Shown here: positions 9,300 to 18,778 of the stretch, piece after piece
Layout: every line of letters begins with the position of its first letter
Numbering within the stretch: the first letter of the stretch is position 1
Origin: Rhodocollybia butyracea
Taxonomy: Eukaryota > Basidiomycota > Agaricomycetes > Agaricales > Omphalotaceae
Direction: 5' to 3'
Assembly: GCA_015501585.1 (NCBI GenBank)
Contig: JADNRY010001024.1
Coordinates: 1 to 18,778, forward strand
Length of the DNA stretch: 18,778 bases
Notes under the pieces: model-generated
The model's database searches: none
Told to the model about the DNA's origin: nothing
The model's input: only the letters and a program-made list of their open reading frames with translations
Made by a program: the position numbers and the translations under genes

Positions 9300-9613
9300 G
9301 ATTCTAGGATGAGCTCGAGCGAGCTAAAATATCGACAGGATGAAGAGAATATGAAAATGGAAGGAAAATGCCGAATCAGATAGATATGGCGGCTCCCAAC
9401 GATGAACAGAGCGTCGTTGGCACCGTTCTCGACAACGACCAAGGAGGGGGGAATCAAGGAAAAGCAATTAGCAAATATAATGTGACAGATCAAAAACCAC
9501 CCGAATCCATAATCCGCCGGCTCGGCGTAATAACTTTTAATCATTGTCTTAAACTTGTTACAATAAAGTACACAACTACAGTACACGACTACAGTGGTAA
9601 CGAACACAATTTA
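9300..9613. promoter_or_regulatory. Intergenic spacer between LIG4 (end) and the forkhead gene (start)
   Basis: Both neighbours are transcribed leftwards, so this 314-bp stretch holds the LIG4 3' end and the forkhead promoter. It is AT-rich towards LIG4. I see no clear TATA box or known operator. Confidence 0.5.
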
Positions 9614-12600
9614 TCATGGCTTCCATTCTACATTGTTCAGCCAGTCAGTCAACATTGTACACAGTTAATTTTAAGTTAGCCTACCGTCTTCATCTAAAAT
9701 CGTATTCTCCTCAACACAAGCTTGCACATAATCGGAAACGATCAAGCGCCGATGTTTTGGACTAACCCCCGTTTCGTTTGTTAATTCAGTCACAAAGGTT
9801 TAAAAAAAGGACGACTTGCTTGCACGTTCGGCGATCTAGTTCAACACGACGACTGATATCGCGTTTATCAATGACAATGTGTGTAAGCTTGGCTTCGTCG
9901 AGGTCGACGATGCGTCCACCGTGTTCGATAAGCAGTTCCTTGACTTTGGCGAAACTATGCCGACACCTTGCTCAACCCTGGATCAACAAGTGGGCAAAAC
10001 AAATCAACTGACCTCTGATTGATTTCATCCTCGTATTTGGTGTGAACGCCCATCCCATTTTGAACTGCGTTTTCCGGTGTGTCCAAATAGAAACACCTTC
10101 AGGATGCAGTCAGTACGAAGGCCGCGCTACTGGACCATAAGACCTACAGATGTTTAAATATATGATCCTGATCATATTCCATTGCACTATCGTCCTCTCC
10201 CATTTTGATTTCTTCCTGTTCAGGCTGATGTGGCGTCGTGCCGTTTTTTCAAAAAATTTCATGAATTAACTCACCATCTCAACATCCTCATCTTGTTTAC
10301 TGGGATATTCATTAGCGCCGTCGTTATCCTCGTCGTCAAAGCTGGGTCCTTCTCCCGCGACATCGTCATTATCAGAGTCGTCATCTTCAGTTTCGGATTC
10401 GGCCTCTGAATTAGAGTCTTGAGGCTCTGGTGCGTTAGCTTGGAACCACTCTGAGTTTGCTTCTTCCTCGGGTTCATCCTTCACTTGAGTCTCTACAGTT
10501 TGCGATCTGTTTACATGACCTACTGCAGTGGACGACGCAGCCTCAGTCATATCAACATCCTGATCGTCCTCGGGATCGCTATCCTGATGCTCATCCTTTA
10601 CCGCACGTCGGAAGAAATATCTAAGCAAAAATGTGGCGTCTCGGTAATGCGGAAATGAGAAAATGACAACCACTGCTACTTACTTCTTCTTCAAGGGAGC
10701 CTGATGTCCGAGGGCGACAGAATCGTTGATCCAATTTGGTCGGAGTACGTCGTACTTTCCTTTGCTGATGATGTTAGCCAGCGGGTGCGCTGGAGATGAG
10801 TTTCAATGAATGAACTGTATAGGTGCAGAGCCAAAACACAACAGGGCTTACGGATAAAGTCATCAGGACCATTGTAAATGATATACATGTTTTCATGATT
10901 GGCGGCAACTTGGAAGCAGGATCCGCCATTCTCATGGATCCTGGGAATTCAGTAATCAGTAAACGTTTTCAGTAGTTCAACATGGGCAGCACGTCTTGAC
11001 CAATTCCTTCCTGTCCGCCGCTTCCGTCTTCGATTTGGCGTATGTCATCACAACTGGAGAACAGATGAGTTGCGGGAAGTTGGAATAGTATGTAAAACCC
11101 ACCAAAATTCAGGCCGTCGAAGACATCAGTGAGAACTGGCACGACGCCCTTCATCTTCGGACCTCGATGGCCGACTACCTGAGGCTATTTGCTGTCGGTT
11201 AGTGAATAGGTTACATGAAAATTTGAATTACCTTTTTGGCCGTGACCTTGCGCTTTTTCTTGGACACGCTGTTGTTCCATCAGTAAAAGCACACGGGGAA
11301 CACACAGTAAACATACTCAACAGTGTCCTCCATCTTACGCTTCTTAACGTTCCGTAAAGACTCCAATAGTTCTACGGGAATGAATTGAAAACAATTAAAT
11401 GGCTGAAAAGCACTGGTGACTCTTACCAGAAGAGGTTAAACACTGTTCTGCGTCAAGATCGTCACGAATGCACAACGCTCTGGGGAAACGCATCGTCCAG
11501 CCCATATGATATTGTTCTAGTCGTAAAACTCAATATAATCCAGAGTAGACCGTAAATTTACATACCCGAGGTGGTGATCTCCGCAGCCTTGACCTTGATT
11601 ATGAACCTCCTATCCACCAAAGGTCAGAGACCCTCTGGATAAAATCGGAAAATAGTTGATATTTACTGGTCGGGTTCAAGATAGAGGTCCCCCTTATCAT
11701 CGTAGCCCTTCTTCGACGTAAGGATATCTTCTGGAGGTTTCTTCGGATCTCGTTTCTTCCATGATTTGGAACGTATCCAGACATAATCAGCATATGACAG
11801 ACCAGTTCCGATACGGACAAACGTGGAATATCTAAGAGTTTCAGTCCAGTTAATCCATAGAACATATGTGATTGAATAGATCCTACCGTTGAACCCCATC
11901 TGTTCGCGAATCGTCGAGAACAGCGCAGATGAGGGTAGAAACTCCGCCACCACGTGAACCAGTGCCATAGTTTCCGGCTGGAAGATCATGCCTTCAGTCG
12001 ATTATAATTTCAGCAAACCGAGGACTTACCGACGACCAGAACGTCAACAGTCTCCCCCATACCGTCCTACACACATCCTACATGAGCAAGAAGATTAATA
12101 ATAGTGTTGAAACGTGCCATGTATTCAGGCTTGACTTTAATCCAGTCTGAATTGCGTCCGTTCAGGATGTACTTGGCCTTCGGGTGTTTGATAACAAGCC
12201 CTTCACCCCGCGCGTCCATGACCTCTTCCATTTTCGCCCTAACATCAGCGGCTGATTTTCCCTTGTGCTCTGTGGCAAATTCGATGACTCCCTTGATCTC
12301 GGTCAAACACGAACGCAGATTGCGTTTCCGGAAAGAGGTGCTTTTGTCAAGGAGGGATTGTCCGTTTAGGTAAACCATGTCGAAGATCTTGACTAAAATC
12401 TCTGTTATAAAGATGATAGGCAGAAAGGGGGGAACGTACAACATGGCTTCGGTCCTTTTTTGGACTTGTCTAGCATTCGCGGGTGAAAGTGGGAATGAGT
12501 AAAACGCATTGCAAGCGCAACTAACCTAATGCTGCTGTTTTCAGCGTTCCGAAGGGCAACGTCCGCCCTGATTCTTCATCCCAAACCAGCATTTCTCCAT

Positions 12601-14083
12601 CCAGAATGGCACTATAAGAGTCGGTCAGTGTGGTAGCTTGTTTGAAATGTCGATAGACTACCTGTCTACCCGTCCATCGAATGCTGGAGCAAGTCTGGGG
12701 GTAAGACTTCCAGTTGCTATGGTTCTCCGTGTAAGATGAAGGCATAACTTTGTGTAATTTTAAACTGACCTTTATGTTTTCCATACAGGTAGGTGTAGTC
12801 AGTTCCTTTCCTGTCGTTCGATAAGTTAAAGAACCATCACAAGTTACGGCGAACCTTGAGCAGTAGAAATACTCATTTCCACGTTTATGAAGCTGCATTC
12901 GCTCGCCATCTAACTTTTCTTCAATAAAGAACTCCAAACCATCCATCTCTTTGACAGTAAGTTCTATAGTCTTAGTCGGCCTCTTGCATAACATAGGAGT
13001 GAACGCATGAAATAGTTGAACGGATTTTTCCTAAATGCTATGTATAAGCACTTAAACGATAACAGACGAATTGACAAACAAACATCAGGATTGAGACGAA
13101 AATTGGGATCATAAAGCGTCCAAGCAACCTTCTTCATATCAGAACAAGTGTTATACAGATCTTGTGCATCAGGATGGAAGACCGATAGCACAGTGGTTTC
13201 TTTGACAGATATGACCATATCTATTGGACAATGTAAGCGAGAGAAGCCTAACAAAGTCAGTAACGTATAGAACCTTTCAAGATAATTCGAGCAATCCATT
13301 TTTGCTCCTCTGCTGTGGCGTTATCGTATACTTCTTGAAGGATGTCGCGCTGAGCATCTCTGGGACAGAGGGGATCAGCGACCAGGTCAAGTCAACATAA
13401 CGGGCAATACGCACCTGTTACCCATCGCCTTGCATAGACCATCCAGTATCTCGTTGAGCTTGGCGATGGTCAACGAGCCTTCAAGCACCGAGGACCGTTT
13501 ATAAACAACATCAAAAAGGACACCAGGAAAGTCTCCAGAAGACTTCTGTAAAGTATATTTGAGACTATTCAGATGAGACAGCATGTGCAATTTACATTCT
13601 TCTCGGTCGGTTTCTTCCAACCTAGTAATTGTCTTCCGGCGTCATCACTGTTCTTAGCACCGATGAGCTTGAGATACACTTTGGCAAGATTCGTTTCTTT
13701 TAATCCGTATGCCGAGCGGTCCCGATCTTTCTGTGGGGAGTAATCAGGTCTAATGCGTCGAGATATGGCAAAAACAAGCACCTGTGGCAGAATAAGTCGC
13801 AAGACAGGAAACAAGTCATTCCCGACTTCAGTTCTGTAGTGCTACACGAAATTTGGTCAAAAGGATGTATCTCACAGCGCAAAGCACATACGTCGAACCA
13901 ACGATTAAGATGCTTTCTTCGTTTGTCTTGCTTTCTTTCATTCGAAAGTCGTTCAAACAAACCAACTAGAACACCAAATCCGGGACTTGGGCCGATGTTT
14001 TGTGGCGGTGGTGGATAGGAGGATTCCGAAATGTCAGGAGGAGGAGATCGAGGAGGTGTCGTTGGTGCAGGCGTTGGCTGCAT
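9614..14083 (-). CDS. LIG4: DNA ligase IV (ATP-dependent, non-homologous end joining)
   Basis: Seals double-strand breaks in the nucleus with an XRCC4/Lif1-type partner. I resolved 29 exons (first 13892-14083, last 9614-9627) that sum to exactly 2988 nt, 995 aa; human LIG4 has 911. Introns are 44-64 nt. An N-terminal DNA-binding domain (about 35-240) leads to the nucleotidyltransferase core: EEKLDGERMQLHKRG with catalytic Lys286, FDMVYLNG (380-387), EGLVIKHP (440-447) and DWIKVKPEYM (Lys462, Lys464). The OB part shows AGNYGTGSRGGGVSTLI and FIIKVKAAEITTS. A 37-nt exon codes VSKKKRKVTAKK (630-641), a strong nuclear localisation signal. BRCT1 lies at about 660-756 and BRCT2 at about 888-993 (HGGRIVDLDEAKLTHIVID), joined by an unusually long acidic linker. 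The protein ends DEDEWKP. One intron (12067-12117) starts with GC. Divergent from the kinase at 14306. Confidence 0.96.
12067..12117 (-). other. GC-AG intron in LIG4
   Basis: The exon before ends KPEYM (12118-12120) and the next starts GACGGTATGGGGGAG (from 12066), which is the conserved DGMGETVD. Phase-0 joining requires the intron to run GCACGT...GTGTGTAG, 51 nt, with a GC donor. The nearby GT one codon later would break the frame. Confidence 0.75.
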
Positions 14084-14151
14084 TATTAATATAGCAAACT
14101 GGGACTGTTTTCAGCTGGTAAAGAAGAAAGAAACAGTCACATACATGACCG

Positions 14152-14160
14152 ATGAGTCAT
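14152..14160. promoter_or_regulatory. AP-1/Gcn4-type bZIP site
   Basis: ATGAGTCAT is the full 9-bp palindromic form of the TGAGTCA site bound by fungal bZIP factors such as Gcn4 and Yap1. It is in the shared LIG4/kinase promoter, 69 bp from the LIG4 start and 146 bp from the kinase start. Binding is inferred from sequence only. Confidence 0.45.
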
Positions 14161-14175
14161 GGTGCGCGAGCCTGA

Positions 14176-14186
14176 TAGGGTTAGGG
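14176..14186 (+). promoter_or_regulatory. Telobox-like TAGGGTTAGGG
   Basis: Two tandem telomere-type units. In fungi such sites can bind Tbf1/Teb1-type Myb proteins in promoters. It is short enough to be chance. Confidence 0.3.
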
Positions 14187-14305
14187 TCCGCGGTCCGAAT
14201 CCCGAATCGAAGTGGGCTTTCTCCCTCCCTCCATCACTCTATCCTTTTGTTTTCTATCGCCATTATCTATACACACATCACACTCGCTACCCACACTCTA
14301 CTACT

Positions 14306-16941
14306 ATGCCTCCATCTGGCTTCTCTCTAACTCCACGAAAGAATAACGATCCACGGCAGCTTGGTTATTGGAAACTTGGCAGAATTTTAGGCCAAGGAGC
14401 CTCAGGTTGGCACTTTTGACTGGGCGAGGTGCTTTCGTGACTTAATTTTATCTCACAGGCCGTGTTAGGATTGCAAGACACGCCAAAACCGGACAAATGG
14501 CTGCCATCAAGATCATCCCCAAGAATCTCCTCACTTCCCGTGCTGAAGGCTTGAATTTCGCCGGAGACGAAGCAGAACGGGAGGAATATTCGCTTCGTCG
14601 AGAAGTAGTCCTGATGAAGCTTATTGAGCATCCAAATATCATGAAACTCTACGACGTCTGGGATCTCACTGATGAACTTTTTCTCGTTCTCGAATACGTC
14701 CAAGGTGGTGAACTCTTGGAATATCTTACGAAGACTGTAGAATCCGGCCAAGACTCAATTCCTTTGGCTCAGGCACTATCCTATTTCCAACAGATCATCC
14801 TCGCTGTCAGCTATTGCCATCGTTTCAATGTATCTCACCGAGACCTAAAGCTCGAGAACATTCTTGTCGATTCCGATAATAACATCAAGATCGCCGACTT
14901 TGGGCTTGCTAGCTTCCAACCCGATTCTATAGCTCGAACTGCTTGCGGAAGCCTGCACTACTGTGCTCCTGAGGTCGTGACGGGGTATGGAAACTATAAC
15001 GGCCCCATGGCCGACGTCTGGTCTTGTGGAATCATCCTCTTTGCTCTCTTGACGTGTTCTCTTCCTTTCAATGCTGAAGAGGATGATGATCTTAGAGAAC
15101 TCGTTTTGCATTCGTCTATACCGTTCCCCGATGAAATAGACTCTGATGCCAAAGATCTGATATCGAGGATGCTAACAAAGGACGTTCACGGGCGTACTAC
15201 CATGGCTGAAGTTCAGCAACATAGGTTTTTCCTATCCGAAAAACCCAAGATCACCTACGGGGGTATAACCTCTCTTGAACAGATCGCCCTTCCTGTAAAG
15301 GCGGATGAGATTGACGTCGAACTCTTACGAAGTTTACGAACGCTCTGGCGCGAGGCATCAGACGAGGAGATCACGCGAAGTCTGGTCACCCCGGAATCGA
15401 ACTGGCAGAAAGGTGCCTATCATCTGCTATTTGAATATCGCAGAAAACGATTGGAAGAGTATGACGAGCAGGTGGCCCAAATTGAGCGCAAGCGTATGAA
15501 GAAGGAAGCCAGGGGTCGGGCCGAGCGTGCTGCTACATCTCCTTCCATTCTCGAAAGCGACAGTCCAAGTAGAGCAGCTTGCGATAGTCATATCGGAGAG
15601 CGTCCATCGCCGTCAACCATCCCTTCCCGTGATGGACCTCCTACTCCTCGTAGAGCCGCTCGTGGTGGAAGGCACCCAGGAGCAACTTCAGCGGTTTCAT
15701 CTAACGCATCTTTCGTTCCTATGGAAAGACCCTCGCACTTGATTCCATCCAATTTCAGTGACGACGAGATCAAACTGAACGACCACGCATCGTCTATAGC
15801 TCTCAGACTACCATCTCTCATGAATACTCCATCTTCACTCCAACCGATCGTCGTCCCAGAATCTGATGACCCCAAGGTCCAGGCATTCTATTCCCAGGTT
15901 TTAGAGCACCTCTCGGTTTTACACGCCAGAACTGGAGTCCCGACCAGTCCGGAGCCCGCGTCCCCGAAACTGCCTGGAGTGTTTTCGCCGAATCTTGCTC
16001 TGATGCAGGAGATATACAAAGATACCACCATGCTAGGCGCGTCGCCGACACCTATCGCCCCTGCAACCAACTTTGGTCCTCGTTCTCGGAATCACGTCAA
16101 CCCTGAACCCAAACCCTCTGGTCCAGCCATCCGATTCCCCACTCGACCTCTGTCATTGAAACGCAAGAGTACCCAACGCCCTAAACGATCGACCGCCACA
16201 AGCAACTTTGACTCCGCCGACAAGGAAAACGACTCACCTGCCATCGCTGGTAGTGGAGCTGACGTTAAAAAGTCATCTTTGCGCAAGGGCGGGAAAACAA
16301 GGAAACGTGTACAGATCCTCGATCCAAGTCTCGTGCCAGATAAGGCTCCCTCCAAACTGAAGAAAAAACGTAGTCTGCGTGGGCCGAGTCCATCATCGCC
16401 TGCCCCCAGCTCCACTTCTTCGTTCTTACCATCATCCTCACCATTCTTGTCGCCCACGTCTACTGGATGGCTTTCCAACGTATTCAAGTTTTCCCGATCG
16501 GAAGCGTTCACCTTGTATTCGATACACGCGGTACATACCACGCGAAACGAGTGTCGTAGACTGTTGATGGCCATGAATGTGCGCGTTGTATTGGAGGATA
16601 CGGAGGGACCAGGGGTTTTGAGATGCAACCTCCAAGAGGTGCGGGATCCAAATGGCATCTTGTCCGTTTTGAAGGCGGCAAAGTTCAAGGTTGTTGTGAG
16701 GCAAACAGAAGAAGGGGTTTTTCTTGCTACTGGAGCACGAGAAGGGGTCTATGGATTCGTTCAGGGAAGTCTGCAAGCGCTTGCGGAGAGAATGGGTTTT
16801 GGACGCCGTGGAGAGTCAGACACCCGAACAGCTTGCGCTCAGTCCGCTTGCAATGGCCACTCGGCGAATGGAGCTTTTGTCAGTATGACACATTTGTTAT
16901 TCACGATTTTTACGACTCGACCACGATTTGTGTTACGATAG
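14306..16941 (+). CDS. GIN4: Gin4/Hsl1/Cdr2-family (Nim1-type) Ser/Thr protein kinase
   Basis: This family acts at the cell cortex and bud neck or medial cortex, controlling septins and Wee1/Swe1. Exons 14306-14405 and 14459-16941 with a 53-nt intron give exactly 2583 nt, 860 aa (fission yeast Cdr2 is 775, yeast Gin4 1142). Kinase domain at about 20-290: P-loop LGQGASG, AIK Lys51, alpha-C Glu82, HRDLKLEN with Asp162, DFG 180-182, and activation loop TACGSLHYCAPEVV; all key residues are present. A long Ser/Pro-rich, partly basic middle carries a KEN box at 622-624. The C-terminus (about 702-800; VLEDTEGPGVLRCNL, LKAAKFKVVVRQT) looks like a KA1-type membrane-binding domain. I chose ATG 14306 because it is closest to the kinase domain. 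An in-frame ATG at 14159 would add 49 residues but overlaps the bZIP site. Convergent with ARPC2. Confidence 0.92.
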
Positions 16942-17002
16942 TATTATGACCCTCGCAGTGTTCAGTGTACAATTAAATCCATCTAAAAATATGTACAGTA
17001 TT
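16942..17002. other. 61-bp tail-to-tail spacer between the kinase and ARPC2
   Basis: Both genes end here, so their 3' untranslated regions almost certainly overlap as antisense transcripts. AT-rich strings that could serve as poly(A) signals lie on both strands around 16970-16990, with no perfect AATAAA. Confidence 0.6.
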
Positions 17003-18111
17003 TCATCGTGTTGACATGGTTCTTCCACTGAGAAAGATAATCAGAGATCGTGATAGAAAAGCAACGCTGGATGCACGTACGTGACAGTTTTCCTTTCCGT
17101 CGTGGCAACCTCTTGCTTTGCCCTGTTCAGCACCTTTTGGAACTCGGCCACACGATGCCTCATCCTAGAGTGCATGTACGCCTTGGAGCATTTGATGTGA
17201 TAGTGGAGATAATCACGGAACAGCTGGATGTGGGAGATGGTCCCTGGGGCGTTGGCGGGAGTGAAGTGTCGAGGGAAGAGGACAAAGGTGACATAACCAG
17301 TGTCTTCAGTGTTGCGGAGATTGGCCAGATGACGGATTTCCAATGGAGGGTCTCGGTTCGAGTAGAGGACCTGAGGAGCATTCTGGATAGCAGGCTGGCG
17401 ACGAGCATCCACGAATTCCTGTAAGCGAGATTAGTCAACTGCGCTGCGGGACAAGACAAGAATGAGATCTCGTACTTGTAAAAACACTTTTCCGAAAATC
17501 CTATCCGTCTCGTCGGCGAAGATGGTGGAGAAAATGACCGTGACTCGATCATGAGAGGCTTGCACGTAGATTGCTTCCTCGTCACGATAATGGATCTCCA
17601 TGAGCTCTCCCTGTCCAGATCCCGACGATTCTAGTGCCTTCTGGTTTTTGAAGGCTAATTCAAAGGGCGCTGCCAATGCGTTTGCGCTTGAATAGAGCAA
17701 TAGATAGAATGAAGGCGCTGCGATCCTCTGAATTTCATTCAGCAGGCTAGACAACTATTACTGAATTTCAAACGCACCTGGACTAGCAGGGATCTGTTCC
17801 AAATCGATAACCAAGCTAACATTGTACTCCGGCTCAGCCTGAGGCTGCAAGAGAGATCCGTACTCGCGCTGCAGTATCTCCAAAGCGCCGTATTTCACAA
17901 GTTCGTCCCAGCAACGGATATGCATGGAAAGAAGAAGCAGCGTTTTGCTCTGTGGAGTAGAAAGGTGGAATCGGACTCCATCGTAGTCGACAAATGCAAC
18001 GTCCAGTGAAGAGGGCCTGTTTATCGTTGAGTGATGAGTTGCAGCGGAAAAGCGCAGCGTTTCAGGCATTACTTTATGATTTTTCTCCAAGGGTTGTTTG
18101 AATGATAACAT
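17003..18111 (-). CDS. ARC35: Arp2/3 complex subunit 2 (p34-Arc, ARPC2), with a one-base frameshift
   Basis: ARPC2 is a core subunit of the Arp2/3 complex, which nucleates branched actin and binds the mother filament. Exons: 17778-18111, 17476-17727, 17081-17418, 17003-17027, with introns of 50, 57 and 53 nt. Family motifs in order: [99 protein letters not shown] and [20 protein letters not shown], ending TGRTMSTR like the animal protein. The exons sum to 949 nt, one more than a multiple of three. The extra base is in the TTT at 17681-17683, where ALFKR must be followed by [11 protein letters not shown]. Without it the protein would be 315 aa (human 300). ARPC2 is normally essential, so sequencing error is the likely cause. 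Confidence 0.93.
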
Positions 18112-18477
18112 TGTGAGGCTAAACGGAAGATTTAGTATTTATTTTGTGTAATAGATGGCAATGAGTACCTCGAGCAAGATCATGGGTTGACGTCGTGAAT
18201 GTTATAGTGAAAGAGATTACTGCCGCCGGCGCTTAGACCAGCTTTGACATTCGTTCGTAACTACTTTTATGTGCACAATTTCTGGTAAATCTAAACATTT
18301 TGCTCTTATCATGTCGCGCGGTCGTCGAACTCATTCACTTTCCATGAAGTTCCACGAAAACTCATCAGACTCAACATACGTTTCTCATCACGTTGCGGCT
18401 TCTTCTAGCCCAAGCCTCTTTTTAAAGTCAGTGCCATGAGGCACAAATAACTCGCCACCCTGACAATTTCCACCACC
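18112..18477. promoter_or_regulatory. Bidirectional promoter between ARPC2 and the gene at 18478
   Basis: The two start codons are divergent, with 366 bp between. I see no strong TATA box. The plus-strand start lies in a very strong initiation context (CCACCATGG). Confidence 0.5.
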
Positions 18478-18778
18478 ATGGACGCGTCAGCTCTCAGCGA
18501 CGACCTTTCCGACTACGACGTTATTTCAGACCCTGGTCGGCGCTCACTGGAGTCTAGTGTCGCCGACTTGATGCTAACTCCAGCTAGTGAACCCCCGCGG
18601 CACAAGAAGCGTACGATAAATTCGCCACCATCAGGCTTACCGCAAACGATATACAGACAAATACTCGACTCAGCTTGGGACTCGGCGCCAACCGAGATAA
18701 CAGGACGAGACGTATATATGTCGATGGCGCATATGATGGATTCAATGCCGGGTAGAGTGTTTCCTGCATTCATTGAGG
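18478..18778 (+). CDS. Unidentified protein, N-terminal part only (runs off the window)
   Basis: From ATG 18478, in the excellent context CCACCATGG, 100 codons stay open to the last base. The sequence starts MDASALSDDLSDYDVISDPG, an acidic Ser/Asp stretch with possible casein-kinase sites. A basic patch (RHKKR) and a more ordered-looking segment (TIYRQILDSAWDS, DVYMSMAHMMDSM) follow. I recognise no domain. There is no signal peptide or membrane segment. It may be an intact gene whose main domain lies beyond the window. The head-to-head layout with ARPC2 and the initiation context are the main reasons for calling it. Confidence 0.7.
   Translation, partial: MDASALSDDLSDYDVISDPGRRSLESSVADLMLTPASEPPRHKKRTINSPPSGLPQTIYRQILDSAWDSAPTEITGRDVYMSMAHMMDSMPGRVFPAFIE

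Larger units (their letters stand above)
14084..14305. promoter_or_regulatory. Bidirectional promoter between LIG4 and the Gin4-type kinase
   Basis: The two start codons face away from each other across 222 bp, so both promoters must overlap. It contains an AP-1/Gcn4-type site (14152-14160), two telomere-like TAGGG units (14176-14186) and a pyrimidine-rich stretch (about 14218-14255) just upstream of the kinase start, a common feature of fungal core promoters. Confidence 0.7.

Noticed and set aside
9614..9684. LIG4 ending at the earlier in-frame stop just after 9685 (...DEDGRLT)
   Set aside because: A 57-nt intron with GTAGGC donor and branch-like CTGAC joins to a final exon giving DEDEWKP, which fits the family C-terminus better.
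14183..14200. tRNA B-box-like string in the kinase 5' region
   Set aside because: T-stem does not pair and no acceptor stem is found; it lies in the kinase leader.
14159..14305. In-frame upstream ATG that would extend the kinase by 49 residues
   Set aside because: It sits inside the bZIP palindrome and the added sequence is Pro/Tyr/His-rich and unlike family N-termini; ATG 14306 is closer to the kinase domain.
17050..17424. 124-codon plus-strand frame opposite ARPC2
   Set aside because: Antisense shadow of a conserved ARPC2 exon.
18513..18773. Minus-strand frame at the right edge
   Set aside because: Shadow of the plus-strand gene with strong start context; no domain.
1..18778. Operons, CRISPR arrays, rRNA, biosynthetic cluster
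   Set aside because: The window is a eukaryotic, intron-rich housekeeping region; no repeat arrays with spacers, rRNA or secondary-metabolism genes were seen.

Overview
This window comes from a eukaryote, very probably an agaricomycete (mushroom-type) basidiomycete. The protein-coding genes are cut by many short GT-AG introns, mostly 44-64 nt. LIG4 alone has 28 introns under my model. The gene set (ADE16/17, forkhead factor, LIG4, Gin4-type kinase, ARPC2) is fungal. All exon models were built by hand from splice signals, frame continuity and remembered family sequences; nothing was aligned.

Layout, left to right. 1-1052 holds no gene I can support, only a perfect 10-bp hairpin. 1053-3226 (-) is ADE16/17, the bifunctional enzyme for the last two steps of IMP synthesis (8 exons, 600 aa). 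Only 64 bp upstream of its start codon begins the duplicated target site of a 1,518-bp DNA transposon (3299-4816). The element has 14-bp perfect terminal inverted repeats, an exact 8-bp target-site duplication, and subterminal copies of a palindromic 9-mer. It carries one spliced gene (3536-4529, -) whose product resembles the region that leads into Ulp1-type protease domains, but the catalytic part is absent. 4825-6598 is intergenic, with an (AG)10 microsatellite. 6599-9299 (-) is a forkhead transcription factor whose frame is broken in places. 9614-14083 (-) is DNA ligase IV (29 exons, 995 aa). It is head-to-head with a Gin4/Hsl1/Cdr2-type kinase (14306-16941, +), sharing a 222-bp promoter. 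The kinase converges with ARPC2, the p34 subunit of the Arp2/3 complex (17003-18111, -), only 61 bp away. ARPC2 has a one-base frameshift. ARPC2 is in turn divergent from an unidentified gene that runs off the right edge (18478-18778, +).

These are mostly unlinked housekeeping genes (purine synthesis, end joining, cell-cycle/septin kinase, actin nucleation), not a pathway cluster. The most interesting parts are the transposon in the ADE16/17 promoter with its passenger gene, the frame breaks in the forkhead and ARPC2 genes (sequencing error or real decay), and several LIG4 and kinase details: a GC-AG intron, a long acidic linker between the BRCT domains, and a KEN box. I found no convincing new multi-gene system; the passenger-carrying transposon is the best candidate for something undescribed.
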